64,000 bases of DNA from Deltaproteobacteria bacterium (GTDB taxonomy: Bacteria > Desulfobacterota > DSM-4660 > Desulfatiglandales > HGW-15). The position numbers were made by a program, and so were the translations under genes. The DNA is taken from contig JAGVAP010000132.1 in NCBI GenBank assembly GCA_020060215.1, positions 1 through 64,000 on the forward strand, given 5' to 3'. Of the stretch, positions 38,793-47,100 are shown piece after piece; positions within the stretch are counted from its first letter, which is position 1, and the number at the start of each line of letters is the position of its first letter. The notes under the pieces are model-generated. The model did no database searches, was not told where the DNA came from, and worked only from the letters and a program-made list of their open reading frames with translations.

Positions 38793-40037
38793 TCAATGGT
38801 CGCAGACGTTCTGCCCCGTGATCAGGCTGTTTGAAAGATACTGGTTGACCAGGGATTCGGGGGAGTCCATCGGGGCGCCGGTGACGACCTTGATTCCGTT
38901 CTCCTGGAACAGCCCCTGGGCCCTGGAGCCCATTCCTCCTGCGATGATGATGTTTGCGCCCATTTCATGAAGCCACTTCGGCAACACGCCCGGTTCGTGA
39001 GGGGGGGGCGTATGCATCGACTTGCCTTTGATCCTTCCATCCTCTGTCTCGATCAGGGCGAATTGTTCACAGTGGCCGAAATGGGAACAGAGCTTCCCCT
39101 CTGCAACCGGAACGGCAAAGATCGTCTTGTTCATTGCTGCCTCCTCCTTTGAAGCCGGATGACCCGGACTCGAATTCGGTTTCTTCCTGTTCTCTTCCGT
39201 CTCACTCGTCCTGCGGACCACTTCCTCGACGACCCCTTCGAACGCGCGCGCAAAAGGGAGTTCGTCTCCGACGAGCCCCGTGGCCCGCCCCGAATCACCG
39301 TATCGGACCACTTCGGGATCCAGGGGGAGTTTCCCCAGCAGGGGGATGTTTTCCTTCTCCGCAAGGAGCTCCCCGCCTCGGGAGCCGAAGAGCTCGACTT
39401 CCTTTCCGCAGTGGGGGCACTGCAGACCGCTCATGTTCTCCACGATCCCCAGAATGGGCATCCTGACCTGGCGGCAGAAGTGGATGGACTTCCTTACATC
39501 CGCAAGAGAGATCTCCTGGGGGGTCGTGACGACGATCGCCTTTGCATCGGGGATGGTCTGCGCCACCGTCAGGGGCTCATCCCCCGTACCCGGAGGGGAA
39601 TCGATGATCAGGTAATCCAGTTCGGCCCAATCGATATCCGAAATGAACTGACGGATCACGCCGATCTTGATCGGCCCTCTCCATATGGTCGCCAGGTCCT
39701 TGTTCTCCCCAAGCATGGACTCTATGGACATGACTTGCAGGTTCGGCATGGAGCGCATGGGGATCACTTTTCCGGGACTCGGGGAGGGCTGAAGCGACCC
39801 ACGCAGCCCGAGCAATCTGGGGATGCTCGGCCCGTGAAGGTCCACATCCATGAGCCCGACCTTGAACCCTTTTCTTGCGAGGGAGACCGCCAGGTATGCG
39901 GCCACACTGCTCTTGCCGACGCCTCCCTTCCCGCTCATGACCAGGAGCTTGTTCCTGATGTGTTTCAGACGAGCCTTGATCTCTTCGTCCTGAATCGCAT
40001 GTTTATCGGGTTGACTGTGCATTGGGAAATTTGCCAT
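38793..40037 (-). CDS. Mrp/NBP35-type ATPase fused to a C-terminal DiNase (NifX/NafY-like) domain
   Basis: The 414-residue protein has Mrp motifs: VMSGKGGVGKSSVAAYLA near residue 33, LLGLRGS, DSPPGTGDEPL and the cluster-binding LQCPHCGKEVELFG. After about residue 300 comes a dinitrogenase iron-molybdenum cofactor domain (FAVPVAEGKLCSHFGHCEQFAL, ANIIIAGGMGSRAQGLF). This Mrp-DiNase fusion also occurs in the Desulfovibrio ORP cluster. The ATG 40037 is preceded by AGGAGG at ten bases; a TTG at 40043 is an alternative. Likely role: a metal-cluster carrier working with the small DiNase proteins. Confidence 0.92.
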   Translation of the reverse strand: MANFPMHSQPDKHAIQDEEIKARLKHIRNKLLVMSGKGGVGKSSVAAYLAVSLARKGFKVGLMDVDLHGPSIPRLLGLRGSLQPSPSPGKVIPMRSMPNLQVMSIESMLGENKDLATIWRGPIKIGVIRQFISDIDWAELDYLIIDSPPGTGDEPLTVAQTIPDAKAIVVTTPQEISLADVRKSIHFCRQVRMPILGIVENMSGLQCPHCGKEVELFGSRGGELLAEKENIPLLGKLPLDPEVVRYGDSGRATGLVGDELPFARAFEGVVEEVVRRTSETEENRKKPNSSPGHPASKEEAAMNKTIFAVPVAEGKLCSHFGHCEQFALIETEDGRIKGKSMHTPPPHEPGVLPKWLHEMGANIIIAGGMGSRAQGLFQENGIKVVTGAPMDSPESLVNQYLSNSLITGQNVCDH

Positions 40038-40125
40038 GTTCAACTATCCTCCTCGTTCATGTCCGAGGTGCGTAGACCCCATCATCCGTGAAGGGCGAAC
40101 GGAGCCGACTTGCGGTCCGCCGCGG

Positions 40126-40536
40126 TCATGCACCCCGCTTCTTCTTTCGTCTGTTCCGGTTCTTCAGATCGAGCCCTTTCAGACGCTTTTCCAAATCTTC
40201 GGTGCTCCACCCCGGCATGGTGTATCTCGAATGGGCCAGTCTCCCCTGTAGACACGCCCCGAGGATCTCCTCGGGATGGCCTGAAATCCCCTGGATCATG
40301 TAGATGCCGGTCTCCTGGAGCATGTCGGACATCTGCCGTGTGACCGCTCCGCAGATCACGGCATCCACGCCGAGGGCCTGGATCCTCCGGCACCTCCCCG
40401 GGAGGTCCTTTTCATGGAGCTTCACTTCGGAGCGGCGGATTTCGCCTCGGTTTTCCACTTCCACAACCATCAGCCGGGTGGCCGTATCGAGCACAGGGGA
40501 TATCTTGTTCTCCCATACCGGAAAGGCTAACCTCAT
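40126..40536 (-). CDS. DiNase-domain protein with basic C-terminal tail
   Basis: The 136-residue protein is a dinitrogenase iron-molybdenum cofactor domain: RLAFPVWENKISPVLDTATRLMVVE at the start (split by the usual loop), GVDAVICGAVTRQMSDML, and ISGHPEEILGACLQGRL. A Lys/Arg-rich tail (LEKRLKGLDLKNRNRRKKK) follows. The start is ATG 40536 or GTG 40545. It lies between the ORP-like gene and the Mrp-DiNase gene, as in Desulfovibrio ORP operons. Confidence 0.85.
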   Translation of the reverse strand: MRLAFPVWENKISPVLDTATRLMVVEVENRGEIRRSEVKLHEKDLPGRCRRIQALGVDAVICGAVTRQMSDMLQETGIYMIQGISGHPEEILGACLQGRLAHSRYTMPGWSTEDLEKRLKGLDLKNRNRRKKKRGA

Positions 40537-40560
40537 CGCAATCACCTTTTCTCCTCGGCC

Positions 40561-40923
40561 TTACACCCAATGCCCTTCCACGTTCGCGGCCGTGGCCGCG
40601 AAGTACTTGCCCTCCAGGTATGCCCTCACGGCTTCGGAAACCTTCCCGCTCACGCCGGTGACCACCTTGATCCCGCAGGCCTGCAGGATGCGAAAGGCCT
40701 TGGGCCCGCAATTGCCGGTGAGGACCGCTTCGGGTTTATGTGGGACGATGTTCTGAGCGGCCTGGATCCCCGCTCCCTGCGCCAGGTTCAGGCTTTGGAT
40801 ATTCTCCACGACCAGGGAGCTCATGCTCTCCGTGTCCACCAGAAGGAAGTTCCGCGCCCTCCCGAACCTGGCGTCCACTTCGGCATCCAGGTCTGCGCCC
40901 TGGGTAGTAACCGCTATGCGCAT
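40561..40923 (-). CDS. ORP-like (orange protein) DiNase-domain protein
   Basis: The 120-residue protein is essentially a single DiNase domain: MRIAVTTQGADLDAEVDARF, VLTGNCGPKAFRILQACGI, and AVRAYLEGKYFAATAANV. Size and sequence resemble the Desulfovibrio orange protein, which binds a mixed Mo-Cu-sulfide cluster. That cofactor is inferred here, not seen. ATG 40923 has GGAGG eight bases upstream; a GTG at 40932 lies within that region. It is the first gene of the operon, 76 nt downstream of the -12 box of a sigma-54 promoter. Confidence 0.85.
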   Translation of the reverse strand: MRIAVTTQGADLDAEVDARFGRARNFLLVDTESMSSLVVENIQSLNLAQGAGIQAAQNIVPHKPEAVLTGNCGPKAFRILQACGIKVVTGVSGKVSEAVRAYLEGKYFAATAANVEGHWV

Positions 40924-40998
40924 CTCATGCACCTCCGATCCGCTCTTTCCCCGAACATCGGGAGTCGAGGACAGGCATTGAACTGCCTGTCCCTTTCA

Positions 40999-41013
40999 GC
41001 ATATTCCATGCCA
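40999..41013 (-). promoter_or_regulatory. sigma-54 promoter of the ORP-type operon
   Basis: The minus strand reads TGGCATGGAATATGC, with the invariant GG and GC exactly ten bases apart (consensus TGGCACG-N4-TTGC). A start site near 40987 would give a leader of about 64 nt. An almost identical element precedes the metF-hdrA operon at 43062-43076. A sigma-54 activator gene lies directly upstream. Confidence 0.8.
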
Positions 41014-41118
41014 CTGCATGCGAGTCGGAGGAAGAGCCCTTTATCTCAGGTTTTTCCAGGAGACACGCTGGAAGAGAGCGGGTCACGGAGCAGTGAGCTG
41101 CCCAAAGGCATTTCATGA

Positions 41119-41159
41119 ATGCAATGAAGTAGAGAAGCAGGTCATTGCATCATCGCAAT
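41119..41159. promoter_or_regulatory. candidate enhancer site for the sigma-54 activator
   Basis: ATGCAATGA (41119-41127) and TCATTGCAT (41142-41150) are perfect inverted arms; ATTGC/GCAAT at 41145-41159 makes an overlapping dyad. The site is centred about 147 bp upstream of the predicted start, a normal distance for an enhancer-binding protein. A related ATGCA...TGCAT pair lies ahead of the other sigma-54 promoter. Confidence 0.5.
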
Positions 41160-41167
41160 ACCGAGCC

Positions 41168-41208
41168 TAAATCCGAACATCGAATATCGGGACTCGAAAC
41201 TTCGGATT
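41168..41208. repeat. AATCCGAA inverted word pair
   Basis: AATCCGAA (about 41169) and TTCGGATT (about 41201) are inverted words around a CATCGAATATC-like core, of the 22454-22614 family. It lies between the enhancer candidate and the regulator stop. The remaining 41209-41304 has nothing I can assign. Confidence 0.5.
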
Positions 41209-41304
41209 GCGGATGTATCCACGTCGCTCGGCATGAACCCTCGGGGGCCCCCCTGAGGCCCCGCAAGGAGGGGCCCTGCGGGTGCCGGGCTCACTTGATG
41301 CTCC

Positions 41305-42681
41305 TCATCGGGGTTCAAGCGGTTCCTCCACTCTTCTCCCGGACTTCTCAGGCGTCTCGATACCCAGTCTCTTCATCTTCCGCCAGAGGGTGGTCGGATG
41401 GATGCCGATCTGGGCCGCCGTCGCAGACCTCCTCCAGTCGTTCTGCCGGAGGGCCTCATAGTAGAAGCTTCTTTCCACCTCATTAAGGGATCTGCCCTTT
41501 GGCTCCTCGCTGACAGGCTCCTCTTTCTTCAGGTTCAGGTTCTGATGGAAGGTATCGGGGAGTTGTTCGAGGCCGATCAGGCCGTTCTTGCAGACGACCG
41601 TTGCATATTCGATGATGTTCTCCAGCTCCCGAACGTTCCCCGGGAAATCATGGGACATGAGAATCGACATGACTTCCGGTGCAAGGCCCTGTATTTCCTT
41701 GCCGTTCATACGATTGAATTTCCGAATGAAATGCTCGACGAGGAGGGGAATGTCCTCCCGCCTGCTCCTGAGCGGCGGCAGCACGAGCCGGACCACGTTG
41801 ATGCGGTAGTAGAGATCCTGTCTGAACTTTCCTTCCCTGACCAGTTCTTCGAGGTTCTTGTTGGTCGCGGCGACAATCCGCACATCCGTCTTCTGCGCCT
41901 TGGTGCTCCCGAGGGGTTCATACGTCTTGTCCTGAAGGACCCTCAGGAGCCGGACCTGAAGGGCCTGGGAGATGTCTCCGACCTCGTCCAGGAACAGGGT
42001 TCCGCCGTTGGCCATCGCCAAACGGCCCGGTTTATCCTTGAAGGCGGTGCTGTGCGCGCCCTTTTCATAGCCGAAGAGCTCGGATTCCAGGAGCGTATCC
42101 GGGAGCGAGCCGCAGTTGATGGTGACCAGGGGACCCCTCTTTCTGGGGCTGATGGAGTGGATGGCCTTGGCGAAAAGCTCTTTGCCCGTGCCGCTCTCGC
42201 CCTGGATAAGAACGGTGGCATCGCTTTCGGAAACCTGCTCCAGCATTCCGAAAAGTCTCTGCATTTCCTTGTTTTTGCTGATGATGTCCTGGAAGGAATG
42301 CCTGCCCGAGAGCTGTCTCCGCAGCTCCTCCACCATGGTCAGATCCCGGAAGGTCTCCACGCCTCCGATCATGTCCCCCTTGCCGTCCCGCAAGAGGGCC
42401 GTGGAGATGCTGACGGGGACCTGCTCGCCCTTCAGATTGACGATGTAGATGGACTGGTTCACCACGGGCTTTCCGGTCGCCATGGTGTGCTTCAACGAGC
42501 AGCGTTTCTCGCAGATGCTGGCCCTGAACACCTCCCAGCAGAAGCGTCCTATGGCTTCCTCCTTCCTGATTCCCGTAATCTTCTCCGCAGATCGGTTGAA
42601 TGAGGTCACCTTCAATTCGGAATCGACCGTGAACACGCCGTCTGCGATGCTGTCCAAGATGATTTGTGTCTGATTCTCCAT
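41305..42681 (-). CDS. sigma-54-dependent regulator (PAS-AAA-Fis) of the ORP/Hdr region
   Basis: The 458-residue protein has an N-terminal PAS domain with a Cys cluster (C48, C57, C61), an AAA+ domain (Walker A GESGTGKE 161-168, Walker B GGTLFLDEV 226-234, arginine-finger region near LPPLRSRREDIP) and a C-terminal Fis-type helix-turn-helix (ATAAQIGIHPTTLWRKMKRL). The loop that should read GAFTGA and touch sigma-54 reads GAHSTA (208-213). Start ATG 42681 (MENQTQIIL) was chosen; the frame to 42792 runs through a repeat word. In Desulfovibrio a comparable regulator controls the ORP operons with sigma-54. Here it lies between two promoters of that class. Confidence 0.9.
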   Translation of the reverse strand: MENQTQIILDSIADGVFTVDSELKVTSFNRSAEKITGIRKEEAIGRFCWEVFRASICEKRCSLKHTMATGKPVVNQSIYIVNLKGEQVPVSISTALLRDGKGDMIGGVETFRDLTMVEELRRQLSGRHSFQDIISKNKEMQRLFGMLEQVSESDATVLIQGESGTGKELFAKAIHSISPRKRGPLVTINCGSLPDTLLESELFGYEKGAHSTAFKDKPGRLAMANGGTLFLDEVGDISQALQVRLLRVLQDKTYEPLGSTKAQKTDVRIVAATNKNLEELVREGKFRQDLYYRINVVRLVLPPLRSRREDIPLLVEHFIRKFNRMNGKEIQGLAPEVMSILMSHDFPGNVRELENIIEYATVVCKNGLIGLEQLPDTFHQNLNLKKEEPVSEEPKGRSLNEVERSFYYEALRQNDWRRSATAAQIGIHPTTLWRKMKRLGIETPEKSGRRVEEPLEPR

Positions 42682-43154
42682 AACTCTCTCAGTATTCACT
42701 CCTTGGAAGATGCTGGTCCGAATGGGGCCGAACCCTGTACCCTCGAACATTTGAGCTTGATTGGTCATTTCTGCTTTGACATCTGGATTCACCCTGAGCC
42801 TGTCGAAAGGTGAACGCGACTTTTTGCGAGACCGTCAAGGGTGATTGCTCGAAGCCGGACCCCATTTCCGGACAAGGATTAAGTAGCCCGTTGGACCGTG
42901 CTTGTCAATTGCGTTCGATGCATTTCTGCAACTCACTGACAATGCATACACTGCCGGTCTGCAAGATTTCTGACCGGCCCCGCTGAAAAGGCTCATGGTA
43001 TAAACTGGGGAAATGACATGATCCTCAATGGTTATATTTGCGGCCGGGCTTCTTCTTTTTCTGGCATGGCCGATGCAGGATGGTCGCTGTTCGAAGCCTG
43101 TCTTACGGGGCTGCTCTACCAATTCGCTCTCAGGCGAAATTCGAAGGGGAAGCT
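42682..43154. promoter_or_regulatory. divergent control region between the regulator and the metF-hdrA operon
   Basis: The region has repeat words at 42743-42815 (TTGATTGGTCATTT and TTCACCCTGAGCCTGTCGAA), a candidate enhancer with ATGCATT (42918-42924) and AATGCAT (42941-42947), and a sigma-54 promoter at 43062-43076. No gene is seen. Confidence 0.6.
43062..43076 (+). promoter_or_regulatory. sigma-54 promoter of the metF-hdrA-mvhD-metVF operon
   Basis: The plus strand reads TGGCATGGCCGATGC, with GG and GC ten bases apart and a T-rich stretch (TTCTTCTTTTTC) just upstream. It shares every defining base with the ORP promoter at 40999-41013 and differs only in the spacer. A start near 43088 leaves a leader of about 67 nt before the AGGGGA ribosome site and ATG 43155. 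Confidence 0.8.
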
Positions 43155-44027
43155 ATGGACTTTCAAAAATGCTTGTCAGCGGGTGAGTTCGTGATCCTGG
43201 CCCAGATGAACACGCCCAAGGGCGTCAACGTGACCGATCTGGTGAATAACGCCCGCCGGATCAAGGAACGGATCCATGCGGTCGTAATCCCCGATATGGA
43301 CAACGGCGTGATGCGCATGAGCGCCCTTGCAGGCGGTGCCGTGGTGCGCCAGCAGGGGCTCGAGCCGATCATACACGTCTATGCCCGAGACAGGAACAGG
43401 ATGGCCCTCCAGGGAGATCTCCTGGCCGCCCATGTGCTGGGGGTCCGGTCCATCGTGATCGTCCGGGGGGAAGAGATGGCTCAGGGAGATCATGTGAATG
43501 CGAAGTGCGTCGACGACCTGGATGAACTGGGGATCCTCGGCGCCGCCCGGTGCCTGGAAAAGGGCACGGATATGGCTGGATCCGAGTTGAACGGCAGCCC
43601 CAGTTTCACGGCTGGGTACTCCATGAGGCCCTGTGCGGACGAACAAGCGCTGGACTCGGAGTTGGATACGGCCCGGAGGATGGTCGAGGCCGGGGCCCGG
43701 TTCATCCTCTGTCCTCCGGTCTTTGATCTGGAGCGATTCCGCTCCTTCTCGGAGAAGGCCAAGGGTGTAGGTGCCCCCCTCATTCCGGCCGTTTTCCTCC
43801 TCAAGACCGTTGGAATCGCGAGATACATGGCCACTTATGAACCCGGTGCATTCATCCCTGAGCATCTGATCAAACGAATGCGCCAGGCGAAAAACAGGGA
43901 AATGGAAGGTTTCGCGATCGCAGGGGAGACCATCCAGAACCTGCGGTCCCTCGCCCAGGGCGTGCAGATCCTGACCCTCGGCTGGGAACACCGGATTACC
44001 ACCATCCTGGATTACGCCGGAGTCTGA
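43155..44027 (+). CDS. MetF-like protein with altered active-site residues
   Basis: The 290-residue protein aligns with methylene-tetrahydrofolate reductase, including HVYARDRNRMALQGDLLAAH and the MVEAGARFILCPPVFDLERF barrel strand. Where the family has its catalytic Glu (SECGPP in the MetF at 48350) this protein has Gln17 in AQMNTP. Where the family has Asp (SGD) it has Glu106 in RGEE. In E. coli MetF the Glu-to-Gln change removes folate reduction, so this paralog may bind flavin or folate without the usual reaction, or use another substrate. AGGGGA precedes ATG 43155, and the upstream reading to 43038 is not used. It is first in the operon. Confidence 0.8.
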   Translation: MDFQKCLSAGEFVILAQMNTPKGVNVTDLVNNARRIKERIHAVVIPDMDNGVMRMSALAGGAVVRQQGLEPIIHVYARDRNRMALQGDLLAAHVLGVRSIVIVRGEEMAQGDHVNAKCVDDLDELGILGAARCLEKGTDMAGSELNGSPSFTAGYSMRPCADEQALDSELDTARRMVEAGARFILCPPVFDLERFRSFSEKAKGVGAPLIPAVFLLKTVGIARYMATYEPGAFIPEHLIKRMRQAKNREMEGFAIAGETIQNLRSLAQGVQILTLGWEHRITTILDYAGV

Positions 44028-44115
44028 TAGACCCGATGACCTGAACCCAAGCAGGTCCTTTCGGCCATGGACAGCCGTTTTTGCATCGCATGAGGGAAGA
44101 GGGAACTCCGCAGAA

Positions 44116-47100
44116 ATGAAAGAAACAGGCCCATATCAAGAGAAGAACCAAGTACTGGTCATCGGCGCCGGCATGGGAGGGATCAAGGCCGCGCTCGATC
44201 TGGCCGAAGCCGGCAGGGATGTGCTCCTGATCGAAAAAGAACCGTCGATCGGCGGGCTGATGACGCGGCTGGACCGCACCTTTCCAACGAACAATTGCGA
44301 CCTGTGCACCCTTTCCCCCCACCTGGCCGAGAGCGGGAGACAGCTCCATATCGATCTCCTCCCCATGACCAGGCTGATCAGCCTGGAGGGCGAGGCGGGC
44401 CGATTCAGGGCGGTCCTCCGGACCGGTCCCCGATTCATCGACATCGAGAAATGCACGGCGTGCGGAGATTGTCTGAACGCGTTTCCGGAATGTGTACGAT
44501 TCACCCCGGGCCTGGACCACCGGGCGCCCACGTGCATGCGATACCCCCGCGCGACCCCTTCCGCCTACTCCATCGATATGGAAAAGTGCCGGGACCCGGA
44601 GGGGCTGGTCAAGGTCTGCCGCGCCGGCGCGATCCTGCTGGACGATGCAGAGAGAAGCAGCGAACACAATGTCGGCGCTGTTGTGCTCGCGGCAGGGGCG
44701 AGTGTGTTCGACCCCTCGGTGCTGGAGGGATACGGGTATTCGGTTTGCAGCAACGTCGTCACGGCCCTCGATTACGAGACCATCCTTTCGGCCTCCGGAC
44801 CCACCGCAGGACGTCTCGTCAGGCCTTCGGACGGGAAGCAGCCCAGGAGAATCGCCTGGATTCAGTGCGTGGGGTCGAGGAGCGTCAAGGAGCCCTGCCT
44901 CCCCTACTGCTCCAGCGCCTGCTGCATGTTCGCCCTCAAGGAGGCCATGGTGACCAAGGAACGGTATCGGAACGATGTCGAGGCGGTCATCTTCTACATG
45001 GACATGCGGACCTCGGGCAAGGACTACGAGCTCTATCTCCAGCGTGCGGTCCGCGAGTATGGGGTGCGGCTGGTTCGAACCCGGCCCCATACGGTCGAGC
45101 CCGAACCCGGATCCGACGACCTGGCCGTCACCTATATGGCCGGCGGCTCCAGCCTGATCCGCCGGGAGCTGTTCGACATGGTGGTCCTCTCGACCGGGTT
45201 TGTCGTCCCGGAGGAGTTCAACGAACTCGCGGGCAAGCTCGGCATCGATATCGACGAGCACCGGTTCGTGCAGACCGGGAGCTTCAGCCCCGTGGCGACC
45301 TCCCGGCCGGGCATATACGTGTGCGGGCTCCTGGAGTCTCCGAAGGACATCCCCGAGACCATGGTTCAGGCCGGTGCGGCCGCGTGCATGGCATCCGGGC
45401 ACGTCGAGATCAACAAAGAGGCGACGGAAGAGGAAAACGGGCTTCCCCCTGAGAGGGACGTTACCCTGGAGGAGCCGCGGGTCGGCGTGTTCGTCTGCGA
45501 CTGCGGCGACAACATCGGCGGCCTCATCGACGTCGCGGGGCTGGTCAAGTACGCATCGGGCCTGCCTCGGGTGGCGGAGTCCCGATTGATCGGCCGGGGC
45601 TGCTCCGCAGAGTCCCTGGAGGCCATGCGGGAGACGATCGTCCGGAAGGGACTCAACCGCGTGGTGGTCGGCGGGTGTTCGCCGCGGACCCACGAAACCC
45701 TTTTCCAGGACACGGTCCGGAAGGCCGGCCTGAACCGGTACCTGTTCGAGATGGCCAATGTCCGCGATCAGGACACCTGGGTGCACCCGGACCTTCCCGG
45801 CAAGGCCCTGGACAAGGCCAAAGACCTCATCCGCATGGCCGTGTTCGGCGTGGCCCTGGCCCATCCCCTGAAAGAGCATGTGCTGCCCATGAACAAGAGC
45901 ATCCTCGTCGTCGGCGGCGGGGTCGCGGGGATGAACGCGTCCCTTTCCCTGGCGGACCGGGGGTTCCGGGTCTATCTCGTGGAGCGGTCCGCCGCGCTCG
46001 GCGGCGTGGCGGGGTCCATCCGGAGGACGCTGGAAAACGAAGACGTCCGGACCTACATGACGGGTCTGATCGATCGCACCATGCACCACGCAAACATCCA
46101 GGTCCTTACGCGGTCCATTATCGTGGACCACAGCGGGATGCCCGGTCTCTTCAAGACCGGCGTCCAGGTGGGGCCGCAGATGTTTTACCGCCAGGTCACG
46201 CACGGCGCGACCATCCTGGCGACCGGCGCGGTTCCGAACCGTCCCGACGAGTACCTCCTCGACCGGCACGAAGCGGTGGTGACCCAGCTCGACCTGGATC
46301 GGATGATCCAGGACCACCCTGAAAAGGTGAAGTCGTGGAAGGGCGCGGTCATGATCCAGTGCGTGGGCTCACGATGCCCCGAGAACCCGAACTGCGCGAG
46401 GATCTGCTGCCAGTCCGCCGTCAAGAACGCGCTCCGACTGCTGGAGATCAATCCGGACATCCAGATCCAGGTGCTCTACAGGGACATGCGGACGTACGGA
46501 TTCCAGGAGCATTATTATCGTATGGCGCGGGAGAAGGGGGTCCTCTTCTTCCGCTATGAACCGGAGGAGAAGCCCGAGGCGAGGTCGGACGGAGCCCGTG
46601 TCCAGGTGACCTTCACGGATCCGGTCCTCGGCAGGCAGATCCGTGTCGCTGCGGATTGCCTGGCCCTCGGCACCGGTCTGGTTCCCGACGACGAGGGGAT
46701 GGAGGACCTGGCCATGATCTTCCGCATTCCCCGGACATCGGACGGCTTCTTCCTGGAAGATCACATCAAGCTCCGCCCCGTGGATCTGCCGGTACCGGGG
46801 TTCTTCGTGGCCGGAACCGCCCACGGACCCAAGACGATCCGGGAGAGCATCGCCCAGGCGCAGGCCGCCGCGGGCCGGGCTCAGACCATGCTCGCCAGGG
46901 ACGTCATCAACCTCGGCGGCTCCGTGGCGAGGGTGGACGGCAAAAAATGCGCCGCCTGCCTCATCTGCGTGCGGGCATGCCCCTTCGGGGTGCCCTTCAT
47001 CAACGCGGACGGGTACTCGGAGATCGATCCGGCCAAGTGCCACGGCTGCGGGGTCTGCGCCGCCGAATGTCCGGCCAAGGCCATCCAGCTCATGCAGTAT

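Noticed and set aside
43996..46317. 773-codon open frame antisense to hdrA
   Set aside because: It lies opposite a gene with clear HdrA motifs and strong family similarity. The antisense protein has no recognisable domain and is rich in His, Gly and Asp, as expected from the reverse of GC-rich codons.
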